Origin: Rubrivivax sp.
Lineage (GTDB): Bacteria > Pseudomonadota > Gammaproteobacteria > Burkholderiales > Burkholderiaceae_C
Length of the DNA stretch: 7,005 bases
NCBI GenBank assembly: GCA_020851615.1
Contig: JADZCL010000018.1
Coordinates: forward strand, 1 to 7,005
Direction: 5' to 3'
How positions within the stretch are numbered: position 1 is the stretch's first letter; each line of letters starts with the position of its first letter. The notes beneath the pieces are model-generated. The model was not told where the DNA came from, made no database searches, and saw only the letters and a program-made list of their open reading frames with translations. The position numbers were made by a program, and so were the translations under genes. Positions 1 to 7,005 of the stretch are shown here, one piece after another.

Positions 1-541
1 CGTCCAGCACGAGGTTCTCGAGCACGCGCAGGCCGCGGCGGTGGATCACCTGGTGGCTCGCCAGCGTCTTGCTCTCGGCGGGGTCGATGCTGGCGGTGTC
101 GATGCCGATCAGCGTCACCCCGGCGTCGGCCAGGCGCTCGACCGTCTCGGGCGCGTAGGCGGTGAGCGCGGCGTCGAAGCGGTCCTGTACGGCACGCTTG
201 CAGGTGCGCACCAGCACGCGGGGCGGCAGGTCGGCCAAGGCGTGGCGCAGGTGCTCCCAGTGCACCAGCGGCCCGCAGTCCAGCGCGTGGATCACCCGGC
301 AGCGGCCGAGGTAGGGCTCCAGCGCCAGCGCACCGACCGGCGCGCCACCCGCTGCGTAGTGCAGCGGCGCGTCGGCGTGCGCGCCCACGTGCGGTGAGAG
401 CGTGATGGCGCTGACGTTGACGGGGCAGCCCGGCCCGAGTGTGGCGGCCCAGTGCTGCCGGTACGGCGTGTCCCCGGGGAAGACGGGTGAGCCTTCGTCA
501 ACCGGGGGCGAGATGTCCCACAGGGCGGGGGCGGCAGGCAT
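1..541 (-). CDS. kynB: Kynurenine formamidase KynB (3' end outside window)
   Basis: Hydrolyses N-formyl-L-kynurenine to L-kynurenine and formate, the second step of aerobic tryptophan degradation to anthranilate, in the cytosol. The reading frame runs from ATG (541-539) to the left edge without a stop, giving 180 residues; family members are about 205-215, so roughly 30 C-terminal residues are missing. It opens with the typical WDISPPVDEGSPVFPGDTP stretch (residues 8-26). It carries the metal-binding signature HVGAHADAP, with H51, G53, H55 and D57. Further on are the conserved GIDTASIDPAESK segment (146-158) and H163. This combination separates KynB from generic cyclase-like hydrolases. A weak AGAG lies 9 bases before the ATG, and no better upstream start was seen. 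It is transcribed away from the aryl-CoA ligase; kynA and kynU may follow beyond the left edge, which is inference from common gene order. Confidence 0.93.
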   Translation of the reverse strand, partial: MPAAPALWDISPPVDEGSPVFPGDTPYRQHWAATLGPGCPVNVSAITLSPHVGAHADAPLHYAAGGAPVGALALEPYLGRCRVIHALDCGPLVHWEHLRHALADLPPRVLVRTCKRAVQDRFDAALTAYAPETVERLADAGVTLIGIDTASIDPAESKTLASHQVIHRRGLRVLENLVLD

Positions 542-567
542 GTGGGTTGGCTCTGGAAGGGTTTCCG

Positions 568-596
568 ACTAGTGACGCGGGAAAATGTATCTTCAA
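568..596 (-). promoter_or_regulatory. Candidate sigma-70 promoter for kynB
   Basis: Read on the minus strand, TTGAAG (596-591) matches four of six bases of the -35 consensus. It is followed by a 17-base spacer and ACTAGT (573-568), which matches three of six -10 bases. Transcription would start near 561, giving a leader of about 20 bases before the kynB ATG. The spacing is ideal but the -10 is weak, so this is a candidate only and would probably need an activator. Confidence 0.3.
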
Positions 597-604
597 AGAA
601 TGCC

Positions 605-616
605 GCCGACATCGGC
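605..616. promoter_or_regulatory. Near-perfect 12-base palindrome, candidate operator
   Basis: GCCGA, two bases, TCGGC form an inverted repeat with five-base arms. It sits between the promoter-like elements and the ligase start, about 47 bases before the ATG and just upstream of the candidate kynB -35. The position suits a repressor site affecting both genes. The arms are short, and GC-rich DNA produces such repeats by chance, so confidence is low. Confidence 0.3.
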
Positions 617-649
617 TTTTCCACCCGCCTTGCCGCACCCTGCGCTGCC

Positions 650-653
650 GGAG
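650..653 (+). promoter_or_regulatory. Ribosome binding site deciding the ligase start
   Basis: GGAG ends nine bases before ATG 663, a normal Shine-Dalgarno distance. The alternative in-frame ATG at 585 has only purines directly abutting it (GGGAAA), too close to act as a site. Its 26-residue extension is proline-rich and unlike the family N-terminus. Confidence 0.6.
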
Positions 654-662
654 CGTCCGCCC

Positions 663-2303
663 ATGACCGAGACCGCCCATCTGGACACCTTTGCCCGCGA
701 CAACCTGCCTCCACAGGCGGCGCTGCCCGAGTTCATCTTCGAGGGGCCGCAGCTGCAGCTGCCGCCGCGCCTGAACGTTGCCGCCGAGTTGCTCGACCGC
801 TGGCTCGAGCAGGGCCAGGGCGAGCGCATCGCCCTGATCGGCGAGCGCGACGGCCAGCCCTTCTCCTGGACCTACAGCGAGCTGCACGCGCGCGCCTGCC
901 GCATTGCCCGCGTGCTCGTCGAGCGCATGGGCCTGGTCACCGGCAACCGCGTGCTGCTGCGAGGCGCCAACACGCCGATGTACGCGGCCTGCTGGCTCGG
1001 GGTGATGAAGGCCGGCGGCATCGCGGTCGGGTCGATGCCGCTGCTGCGCGAGCGCGAGCTCAAGGCCATCATCGACAAGGCGCAGATCACGCACGCGCTG
1101 TGCGATGCGCGCATTGCCGACGCCTTGCACGCCGTGCGCGCCGAATGCCCGCAGCTGCGGGCGCCGTTGCTCTTCAACGGGGATGAGGCGGCGGGCTCGC
1201 TCGAAGCCGAGATGGCTGCACAGCCCGCGCACTTCCAGAGCGTGGACACGGCCGCCGACGACACGGCGCTGATCGCCTTCACCTCGGGCACGACGGGCGT
1301 GCCCAAGGGCACGATGCACTTCCACCGCGACGTCATCGCCGCCTGTCGCTGCTGGCCGGTGCACGTGCTGCGCGCCACGGCTGCCGACCGCTTCTTCGGC
1401 AGCCCGCCGCTGGCCTTCACGTTTGGCCTGGGTGGGCTGCTGATGTTCCCGCTCTCGGTGGGGGCCTCGGTGGTGCTGGTCGAGCGCACCTCGCCCGAGG
1501 CGCTGCTGCCGACCATCGAGCGCCACCGCGTGAGCGTGTGCTTCACCGCACCCACTTCGTACCGCATGATTGCGCTCGCGCTGCCGCAGATGTCACCGCA
1601 GCCGGACCTGTCGTCGCTGCGCAAGTGCGTGAGTGCTGGCGAGGCGCTCCCCGCGGCCACGCGGCTGCTGTGGAAGCAGGCCACCGGCATCGAGATCATC
1701 GACGGCATCGGCTCGACCGAGCTCTTCCACATCTTCATCAGCGCCGACGAGGCACATTCCAGACCCGGTGCCACCGGCGTGCCGGTGCCTGGCTACCGCG
1801 CCTGCATCCTCGACGACGAGGGCCGCGCACTGCCGCCGGGGCAGGTCGGCCGCCTGGCCGTCAAGGGCCCCACCGGCTGCAAGTACCTCGCCGACGAACG
1901 CCAGGCCGTCTACGTGCACCAGGGCTGGAACCTCACGGGCGACGCCTACCTCGTCGACGCCGACGGCTACTACGTCTACCAGGCGCGCACCGACGACATG
2001 ATCATCACCGGCGGCTACAACATCGCCGGGCCCGAGATCGAGAGCGTGTTGCTGCAGCACCCGGCGGTGGCCGAGTGCGGGGTGGTGGGCATCCCCGACG
2101 AGGCGCGCGGGCAGATCGCCAAGGCCTTCGTCGTGCTCAAGCCCGGTTTCAAGGGCGATGACGCGCTCGTCAAGACCCTGCAGGACTTCTGCAAGCAGAC
2201 GATCGCCGCCTACAAGTACCCGCGTGCAGTCGAGTTCCGCGACACGCTGCCACGCACCGAGACGGGCAAGCTGCAGCGCTTTCGCCTGCGGCAGGGAGGC
2301 TGA
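663..2303 (+). CDS. abmG: 2-aminobenzoate (anthranilate)-CoA ligase, AMP-forming
   Basis: A 546-residue acyl-adenylate-forming enzyme predicted to convert anthranilate, ATP and CoA to 2-aminobenzoyl-CoA, AMP and pyrophosphate in the cytosol. The large ATP-binding domain has the P-loop SGTTGVPKG (208-216). It also has the adenine-binding DGIGSTE (347-353) and the LTGD aspartate (D427). The hinge and CoA region is ARTDDMIITGGYN (441-453), and the C-terminal domain carries the catalytic lysine in PRTETGK (K536). The N-terminus, with TDTF/LDTFARDNLPP-like sequence, and the overall length fit the benzoate/2-aminobenzoate-CoA ligase branch rather than acetyl- or fatty acyl-CoA synthetases. The start at 663 is preferred because of a well-placed GGAG. 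It is divergent from kynB, whose pathway yields anthranilate, which strengthens the substrate call. Benzoate or another substituted benzoate remains possible, so the gene symbol is tentative. Confidence 0.8.
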   Translation: MTETAHLDTFARDNLPPQAALPEFIFEGPQLQLPPRLNVAAELLDRWLEQGQGERIALIGERDGQPFSWTYSELHARACRIARVLVERMGLVTGNRVLLRGANTPMYAACWLGVMKAGGIAVGSMPLLRERELKAIIDKAQITHALCDARIADALHAVRAECPQLRAPLLFNGDEAAGSLEAEMAAQPAHFQSVDTAADDTALIAFTSGTTGVPKGTMHFHRDVIAACRCWPVHVLRATAADRFFGSPPLAFTFGLGGLLMFPLSVGASVVLVERTSPEALLPTIERHRVSVCFTAPTSYRMIALALPQMSPQPDLSSLRKCVSAGEALPAATRLLWKQATGIEIIDGIGSTELFHIFISADEAHSRPGATGVPVPGYRACILDDEGRALPPGQVGRLAVKGPTGCKYLADERQAVYVHQGWNLTGDAYLVDADGYYVYQARTDDMIITGGYNIAGPEIESVLLQHPAVAECGVVGIPDEARGQIAKAFVVLKPGFKGDDALVKTLQDFCKQTIAAYKYPRAVEFRDTLPRTETGKLQRFRLRQGG

Positions 2304-2402
2304 ACGCGGTTGCGCGCATCGTGCGGCGGCGGGCCGCCTGCGCCTTTGCGAAAATGCCCGGTTGTCCGCTGAGGGCTGCCGCCGCGCTGCCTTTCCCTCT
2401 CG
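2304..2402 (+). other. Spacer before parC with GC hairpin
   Basis: This 99-base gap holds a five-base-pair hairpin, GGCGG (2325-2329) with CCGCC (2334-2338) around a CGGG loop, followed after six bases by only three T residues. It could be a weak terminator for the ligase, but the T run is too short to be confident. TTTGCGAAAATG (2345-2356) is the least GC-rich stretch and may contain a -10-like element for parC, though no matching -35 is visible at normal spacing. No Shine-Dalgarno sequence precedes the parC ATG. Confidence 0.3.
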
Positions 2403-4706
2403 ATGAGTGACTTGTTCGATCCGCCCGCCGCTGCAGCGGGCGAGGCCATCGCGCTGGGCGACTACGCCGAGCGCGCCTACCTGGAATACGCGCTGTCGGT
2501 CGTCAAGGGCCGCGCGCTGCCCGACGTGTGCGACGGCCAGAAGCCGGTGCAGCGGCGCATCCTGTTCGCCATGCAGCGCATGGGGCTGGGCTTCGCGCCG
2601 CCAGGTGGGCCGCGGCCGGTGAAGAGCGCGCGCGTGGTCGGCGACGTGCTGGGCAAGTACCACCCGCACGGCGACCAGGCCGCCTACGATGCGCTGGTGC
2701 GCATGGCGCAGGGGTTTGCGCAGCGCTATCCGCTGATCGACGGGCAAGGCAACTTCGGCAGCCGGGACGGCGACGGGGCCGCGGCGATGCGCTACACCGA
2801 GGCACGCCTGGCGCCGATCGCACGGCTGCTGCTGGACGAGCTGGACGAGGGCACGGTCGACTTCCAGTCCAACTACGACGGTTCGCAGGAGGAGCCGCGG
2901 CTGCTGCCGGCACGGCTGCCGTTTGCCCTGCTCAACGGGGCCAGCGGGATTGCCGTGGGCATGGCCACCGAGCTGCCCAGCCACAACCTGCGCGAGGTGG
3001 CGCAGGCGGCGGTGGCCCTGCTGAGGAACGCCGACCTCTCCGACGACGAGCTGCATGCGCTGCTGCCGGGGCCGGACTTCCCCGGCGGCGGCCAGCTCAT
3101 CAGCAGTGCCGCCGACATCCGCGCGGCCTACGCCAGCGGCCGCGGCAGCCTGAAGGTGCGCGCGCGCTGGACGATCGAGGAGCTGGCGCGCGGGCAGTGG
3201 CAGCTCGTCGTCACCGAGCTGCCGCACGGCACCAGCGCGGCGCGCGTGCTGGAGGAAGTCGAGGAGCTCACCAACCCCAAGGTCAGGCTGGGCAAGAAGG
3301 CGCTGACGCAGGAACAGCAGCAGCTCAAGGCGGCGGTGCTGGCGGTGCTCGACGCCGCGCGCGACGAGTCGGGCAAGGAGGCGCCGGTGCGCCTGGTGTT
3401 CGAGCCCCGCAGCCGCAGTATCGAGCAGGCGGATCTCGTCAAGACGCTGCTGGCGCACACGAGCCTGGAGGGCGGCGTGGCGGTCAACCTGACGGCGATC
3501 GGGCTGGATGGCAGGCCGGTGCAGAAGAGCCTGCGCCAGCTGCTGGGCGAGTGGCTCCAGTTCCGGCAGGCCACGGTTGCGCGACGCACGCGCCACCGGC
3601 TGGAGAAGGTGCGCGATCGCATCCACGTGCTCGAGGGCCGGCAACTCGTGCTGTTGAACATCGACGAGGTGATCCGCATCATCCGCGACTCCGACGAACC
3701 CAGGCCGGCGCTGATCGCGCGCTTTGCGCTCAGCGAGCGCCAGGCCGAGGACATCCTGGAGATCCGCCTGCGCCAGCTGGCGCGACTGGAGGCCATCCGC
3801 ATCGAGCAGGAGCTGGACCAGCGGCGCGAGGAGGCGCTCCGGCTCGAGGACATCCTGGGCAGCGCCGCGGCCCTGCGGCGCACCGTGATCAAGGAGATCG
3901 AGGCCGACGCCAGGACCTACGGCGACGAACGCCGCACGCTGATCCAGGAAGAGCGGCGCGTGGCCGTCGAGATCAAGGTCGTCGACGAGCCGGTGACGGT
4001 GGTCGCCAGCCTCAAGGGCTGGGTGCGTGCGCTCAAGGGGCACGAGATCGAGATCGGCGGCCTGGCCTTCAAGGCCGGTGATGCGCTCTACGGCGCCTTC
4101 GCCTGTCGCAGCGTCGACACGCTGCTGGTGCTGGGCAGCAATGGGCGTGCCTACAGCGTGGCCGTGGCGCAGCTCCCCGGCGGGCGCGGTGACGGCGTGC
4201 CCATCACGACGCTCGTCGACCTCGAGCCCGGCACCCAGGTCGCGCACTACTGGGCCGGCACCGCGCAGCAGGTGCTGCTGCTGGCCGGCACCGGGGGCTA
4301 CGGGCTGCTCGCGCGGGCGGGCGACCTGCAGGGTCGCAACAAGGCGGGCAAGGCCTTCCTGACGCTGGACGCCGCAGACCGCCCGCTGCCGCCGGTGGCG
4401 CTGCAGCCCGGACAGACGCAGGTGGCCTGCCTGGCGCTGGACGGGCGGCTGCTCGTCTTCGGGCTCGACGAGCTGAAGCTGCAGCCCGGGGGCGGACGCG
4501 GCCTGACGCTGATGGACGTCGACGCCAAGGCGCCGCTGGTCTCGGTGGCGACGCTGGCCGACAGCCTGCAAGTGCACGGCCAGGGGCGTGGTGGCAAGGA
4601 CAAGGCCGAGGTCTTGCGCGGCGCTGCGCTCGCGGCACACGTGGGCCGGCGCGCGCGCAAGGGGCGGCGCGTCGACGGCTTCCCCAAACCGCTGCGGGTC
4701 GTGTGA
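2403..4706 (+). CDS. parC: DNA topoisomerase IV subunit A ParC
   Basis: This is the breakage-reunion subunit of topoisomerase IV, which with ParE decatenates sister chromosomes and relaxes supercoils. At 767 residues it is of normal family length and appears intact. The winged-helix/tower region shows [20 protein letters not shown] (35-54) and GKYHPHGD (84-91). The active-site pair R130-Y131 in MRYTEARL makes the transient phosphotyrosyl DNA link. [23 protein letters not shown] (168-190) is characteristic of type IIA A-subunits. Residues 390-520 form the coiled-coil tower base and C-gate. The C-terminal beta-propeller (from about 525) lacks the canonical GyrA box, supporting ParC over GyrA; it shows the degenerate blade motif [10 protein letters not shown] (591-600). 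The ATG at 2403 has no Shine-Dalgarno, but the N-terminus matches family expectation. parE is not adjacent. The residue at the E. coli Ser80 position is Gln92. Confidence 0.96.
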   Translation: MSDLFDPPAAAAGEAIALGDYAERAYLEYALSVVKGRALPDVCDGQKPVQRRILFAMQRMGLGFAPPGGPRPVKSARVVGDVLGKYHPHGDQAAYDALVRMAQGFAQRYPLIDGQGNFGSRDGDGAAAMRYTEARLAPIARLLLDELDEGTVDFQSNYDGSQEEPRLLPARLPFALLNGASGIAVGMATELPSHNLREVAQAAVALLRNADLSDDELHALLPGPDFPGGGQLISSAADIRAAYASGRGSLKVRARWTIEELARGQWQLVVTELPHGTSAARVLEEVEELTNPKVRLGKKALTQEQQQLKAAVLAVLDAARDESGKEAPVRLVFEPRSRSIEQADLVKTLLAHTSLEGGVAVNLTAIGLDGRPVQKSLRQLLGEWLQFRQATVARRTRHRLEKVRDRIHVLEGRQLVLLNIDEVIRIIRDSDEPRPALIARFALSERQAEDILEIRLRQLARLEAIRIEQELDQRREEALRLEDILGSAAALRRTVIKEIEADARTYGDERRTLIQEERRVAVEIKVVDEPVTVVASLKGWVRALKGHEIEIGGLAFKAGDALYGAFACRSVDTLLVLGSNGRAYSVAVAQLPGGRGDGVPITTLVDLEPGTQVAHYWAGTAQQVLLLAGTGGYGLLARAGDLQGRNKAGKAFLTLDAADRPLPPVALQPGQTQVACLALDGRLLVFGLDELKLQPGGGRGLTLMDVDAKAPLVSVATLADSLQVHGQGRGGKDKAEVLRGAALAAHVGRRARKGRRVDGFPKPLRVV

Positions 4707-5965
4707 GCGCAGCGGGAGCGCACGCCACGGCGGCGGAGTTGCCGCTGTGGCGCCAGCGCGAGTACATGCTGCTGTGGAGCGGGCAGGTGCTGACCACGCT
4801 GGGCGCGCAGGCCTCGGGGATCATCTACCCGATCCTGATCCTGGCGCTCACGAATTCGCCGCTGCAGGCGAGCTGGGCCACGGCGCTGCGCATGGTGCCC
4901 TACCTGCTGCTGAGCCTGCCCGTGGGCGCGCTGATCGACCGCTGGGACCGCCGCCGCGTGATGCTGGTCTGTCATGCGGCGCGTTTCGTGGCGGTGGCCA
5001 GCGTGCCGCTGGCGCTGGCGCTGGACATGCTGGTGGTGGCGCACATCTACGTCGTGGCGGTGGTCGAGGGTGCGCTGCACGTGTTCTTCAACATCGCCGA
5101 GACGGCTGCCTTGCCGCGCGTCGTGCCGGCGCGCCAGTTGCAGCAGGCCACCGCGCAGAACCAGGCCGGCTTTGCCACCGCTTCCATCGTCGGCCCGGCG
5201 CTGGGCAGCTGGCTCTACCAGGCGGTCGGGCGCGGATTCCCCTTCGTCGTCGATGCCGCCAGCCACCTGCTGGGTGCGGTGGCGGTGTGGCGGCTGCGCA
5301 CCTCGTTCGCGCCGGCTGCCGCGCGCCCTCCGCGGCCGCTGCGGGAGGAGGTGGCCGAGGGCATGCGCTGGCTGTGGCGACAGCGTGTCGTGCGCGACAT
5401 GGCCCTGGTCACCTGCGTGCTCAACGGCATCAACGCCGCGCTGCCGCTGCTGCTGATCGTGCTGGCGCAGGAGCGCGGTGCCAGTGCGGCGCAGATCGGC
5501 CTGGTCTTCTCGCTTGGCGGCGTGGGGGCCATCTTCGGTGCGCTGCTGGGTGGCGTGGTCGCACGGCGGCTGTCGTTCGGCCAGGCGATCCTGCTGAGTG
5601 TCGCGGTGCGCGCGGCCTGCCTGCCGCTGTTCCTGCTCTGCCCGGGGCCGTGGACGCTGGGGGCGGTGTACGCGCTGGCCAGCCTCTTCGGGCCGCTCTA
5701 TGACGTGGTGCAGTTCAGCTATCGCATCGCGCTCATCCCCTACGCGCTGCAGGGGCGGGTGAACAGCAGCTTCCGGCTCTTTGCCTTCCTGCTCAATCCG
5801 CCCGGTGCGGCGGCCTGCGGCTGGTTGCTCGAGCACGCGGGCTCGACGGTGGCGACCGGCGTCTTCGGCGCGCTGTGTGTGCTGCTGGCGCTGGCGGTGC
5901 GGCTGGACCCGGCGATCCGGCTGGCGGTGCACCCGCACGCGCGCGTGCACGACGTGGCGGACTGA
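4703..5965 (+). CDS. MFS transporter, MFS_3 / drug-efflux type
   Basis: A 420-residue inner-membrane protein with twelve predicted helices in two six-helix halves. Hydrophobic segments lie roughly at 22-46, 57-79, 86-105, 108-131, 154-174, 178-196, 230-253, 263-286, 293-313, 316-336, 343-379 and 382-400, with a charged central loop at about 198-228. The signature motif A between helices 2 and 3 is [11 protein letters not shown] (75-85). [17 protein letters not shown] (152-168) in helix 5 is typical of the MFS_3 / enterobactin-exporter-like family. Proton-driven export of a small molecule is the likely role, and the substrate cannot be told. The GTG start at 4703 overlaps the parC TGA in a GTGA arrangement, implying translational coupling and one transcript. 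No strong ribosome site precedes it. Functional kinship with topoisomerase IV is not evident. Confidence 0.88.
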   Translation: MSAAGAHATAAELPLWRQREYMLLWSGQVLTTLGAQASGIIYPILILALTNSPLQASWATALRMVPYLLLSLPVGALIDRWDRRRVMLVCHAARFVAVASVPLALALDMLVVAHIYVVAVVEGALHVFFNIAETAALPRVVPARQLQQATAQNQAGFATASIVGPALGSWLYQAVGRGFPFVVDAASHLLGAVAVWRLRTSFAPAAARPPRPLREEVAEGMRWLWRQRVVRDMALVTCVLNGINAALPLLLIVLAQERGASAAQIGLVFSLGGVGAIFGALLGGVVARRLSFGQAILLSVAVRAACLPLFLLCPGPWTLGAVYALASLFGPLYDVVQFSYRIALIPYALQGRVNSSFRLFAFLLNPPGAAACGWLLEHAGSTVATGVFGALCVLLALAVRLDPAIRLAVHPHARVHDVAD

Positions 5966-6133
5966 GCAAGGGCCAGCGGCTGCCGCGCGTGTGCGGTGTG
6001 CATGGTGGGTTGACCCGATGTCGACGGCGCCGCCCGCTGGCATAGACTGCTGCGCACGAGTGGCAGCAGCCGCCGCGGGGCCCGGTGTCGGGTGCTGCGG
6101 GCGGTCTGCGTGCAGCGCAAGGAGAACGTGCCC
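5966..6133 (+). promoter_or_regulatory. Intergenic region with candidate promoter for the oxidoreductase
   Basis: This 168-base gap lies after the transporter. A plausible sigma-70 promoter is TCGACG (6021-6026), a 16-base spacer, and TAGACT (6043-6048), each matching four of six consensus bases. It would give a leader of about 80 bases. Just upstream is the small inverted repeat GGGT-TG-ACCC (6007-6016), a possible operator but short. No convincing terminator hairpin with a T run follows the transporter stop, so readthrough from parC is possible. Confidence 0.35.
6119..6124 (+). promoter_or_regulatory. Strong ribosome binding site deciding the oxidoreductase start
   Basis: AAGGAG lies nine bases before GTG 6134 and only three bases before the in-frame GTG 6128. 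A third in-frame GTG at 6110 lies upstream of it. The spacing favours 6134. The frame is open back to a TGA at 6011-6013. Confidence 0.65.
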
Positions 6134-7005
6134 GTGCAGCCGACGAACGTGGCCGACCCGGCCTATTTCCACAAGGTCGTGGATTGCCAGTGGGCCTGCC
6201 CGGCCCACACTCCGGTGCCCGAATACATCCGGCTCATCGCCCAGGGTCGCTACGACGCGGCGTTCATGGTCAACTGGGTGGCCAACGTCTTCCCGGGCAT
6301 CCTGGGTCGCACCTGCGACCGCCCCTGCGAACCGGCCTGCCGCCGCCTGCGCGTCGAGAACCACAACCTGGGCAAGCCCGAGCCGGTGGCGATCTGCCGC
6401 CTCAAGCGCGTGGCGGCCGACAACAAGGGGCAGGAGGTGCGCGCCATGATCCCCCGCCCGGCGCCGCGCAACGGCAAGCGCGTGGCCTGTGTGGGCGGCG
6501 GGCCGGCCAGCCTGACGGTTGCGCGCGACCTGGCACTCGAGGGCTACAGCGTGACCGTGTTCGAGGCCGAGAAGAAGGCCGGCGGCTTCATGTGGAGCCA
6601 GATCCCGCGCTTTCGCCTGCCCGAGAGCGTGATCGACGAAGAGGTCGGCTACATCCTCGGCCTCGGGGTCGAGTTGCGCGCGGGGCAGCGCATCGACTCG
6701 CTGGCGGCCTTGCTGGCCGAGCCCTGGGATGCCGTCTTCGTGGGCAGCGGCGCGCCACGCGGGCGCGACCTGCACATTCCCGGCCGACAGGAGGCGGCAG
6801 CGCAGATCCACGTCGGCATCGACTGGCTGGCCGCGGTCTCCTTCGGCCACGTGACTTCGATCGGCGCGCGCGTACTCGTGCTGGGCGGCGGCAACACGGC
6901 GATGGATTGCTGCCGCAGCGCACGCCGGCTGGGCGCGCACGATGTCAAGGTGGTCGTGCGCAGCGGTTTTGCCGAGATGAAGGCCAGCCCCTGGGAGAAG
7001 GAGGA
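6134..7005 (+). CDS. GltD-like FAD/NAD(P)H oxidoreductase (3' end outside window)
   Basis: The first 290 residues of a flavoprotein related to the glutamate synthase small subunit, dihydropyrimidine dehydrogenase N-terminal domains and NADPH:ferredoxin oxidoreductase subunits. The N-terminal Fe-S domain has C18 and C22 (CQWACP), then C61, C65 and C69 in GRTCDRPCEPACR, and C88. A Rossmann FAD site follows, VACVGGGPASL (117-127), with the flavin-associated GGFMWSQIPRFRLP (150-163). A second Rossmann site, VLGGGNTAMDCCRSA (249-263), would bind NAD(P)H. Members shuttle electrons between NAD(P)H and a partner subunit or ferredoxin. The catalytic partner should lie to the right; a 2-oxoacid:acceptor oxidoreductase, like the KorC-containing enzyme of Azoarcus, is one candidate (inference). 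A glutamate synthase role is less likely because the N-terminus is atypical. The GTG start is set by AAGGAG nine bases upstream. Confidence 0.85.
   Translation, partial: MQPTNVADPAYFHKVVDCQWACPAHTPVPEYIRLIAQGRYDAAFMVNWVANVFPGILGRTCDRPCEPACRRLRVENHNLGKPEPVAICRLKRVAADNKGQEVRAMIPRPAPRNGKRVACVGGGPASLTVARDLALEGYSVTVFEAEKKAGGFMWSQIPRFRLPESVIDEEVGYILGLGVELRAGQRIDSLAALLAEPWDAVFVGSGAPRGRDLHIPGRQEAAAQIHVGIDWLAAVSFGHVTSIGARVLVLGGGNTAMDCCRSARRLGAHDVKVVVRSGFAEMKASPWEKE

Larger units (their letters stand above)
542..662. promoter_or_regulatory. Divergent control region between kynB and the aryl-CoA ligase
   Basis: This 121-base spacer separates two divergently transcribed genes and is visibly less GC-rich around 555-622 than the flanking coding sequence. 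It holds weak promoter-like elements facing both ways. It also holds GGAAAA (580-585) mirrored by TTTTCC (617-622), and a tight palindrome at 605-616. Such an arrangement would suit one regulator controlling both genes; Lrp-type KynR regulates kyn genes in Pseudomonas, but no regulator gene lies in this window. On the plus strand the best ligase promoter I can propose is CCGACT (565-570), 17 bases, TATCTT (588-593), which is a poor match to sigma-70 consensus. Confidence 0.5.

Noticed and set aside
585..662. Longer ligase start at ATG 585
   Set aside because: No properly spaced ribosome site precedes it. The 26 added residues are proline-rich and atypical, and it would overlap the control elements, whereas ATG 663 has GGAG nine bases upstream.
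498..1526. A 342-codon minus-strand open frame overlapping the divergent region
   Set aside because: It runs through the kynB start and the control region antisense to the ligase, and it has no domain signature.
1593..4640. A 1015-codon open frame on the minus strand opposite the ligase and parC
   Set aside because: It lies antisense to two well-supported genes. Its product is a low-complexity run rich in Arg, Gln, Ala, His and Leu with no recognisable domain, as expected from GC-rich coding DNA read on the other strand.
5969..5990. Hairpin after the transporter stop as a terminator
   Set aside because: Only 3-4 base-pair stems with unusable loops can form and no T run follows.
6010..6025. 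FNR-like TTGAC...GTCGA
   Set aside because: The second half-site is imperfect and the gap is five bases rather than four.
6038..6055. sigma-54-like TGGCA near TGC before the oxidoreductase
   Set aside because: The GG and GC dinucleotides are 8 or 11 bases apart, not the required 10, so a sigma-54 promoter is not supported.
4298..6940. An 880-codon open frame on the minus strand opposite the transporter and oxidoreductase
   Set aside because: It spans two convincing plus-strand genes and an intergenic region. The composition is Arg/Gln/His/Ala-biased without motifs, so it is a GC-driven shadow frame.

Overview
The window is very GC-rich (roughly 70% by eye) and densely coding, with tight gene spacing, GTG starts and strong G/C preference at third codon positions. 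Together with a ParC of beta-proteobacterial type, this suggests a beta-proteobacterium of the Burkholderiales, plausibly the Rubrivivax/Leptothrix/Ideonella-like group. The genus is an inference and cannot be fixed from this sequence alone.

Layout from left to right. (1) Positions 1-541, minus strand: the first 180 residues of kynurenine formamidase KynB, cut by the left edge. (2) 542-662: a divergent control region with overlapping weak promoter candidates and a 12-base near-palindrome. (3) 663-2303, plus: an aryl-CoA ligase best matching 2-aminobenzoate (anthranilate)-CoA ligase. (4) 2304-2402: a short spacer with a GC hairpin. (5) 2403-4706, plus: parC, topoisomerase IV subunit A, complete. 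(6) 4703-5965, plus: a 12-helix MFS_3-type transporter whose GTG start overlaps the parC stop by four bases. (7) 5966-6133: a spacer with a promoter candidate and a strong ribosome binding site. (8) 6134-7005, plus: the N-terminal 290 residues of a GltD-like Fe-S/FAD/NAD(P)H oxidoreductase, cut by the right edge.

How the genes relate. KynB releases kynurenine from N-formylkynurenine, and the kynurenine route (KynA, KynB, KynU) ends in anthranilate. The divergent ligase would activate anthranilate to 2-aminobenzoyl-CoA. The left part therefore reads as a control point joining tryptophan breakdown to CoA-dependent aromatic catabolism. parC is a housekeeping gene, and the transporter behind it looks translationally coupled but has no evident shared function. 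The last gene probably begins a separate unit whose partners lie to the right.

No mobile element, CRISPR array, tRNA, rRNA or clearly undescribed system was found. The most interesting points are the kynB/ligase pairing, the reduced cysteine set of the right-edge oxidoreductase, and the Gln at the quinolone-contact position of ParC.
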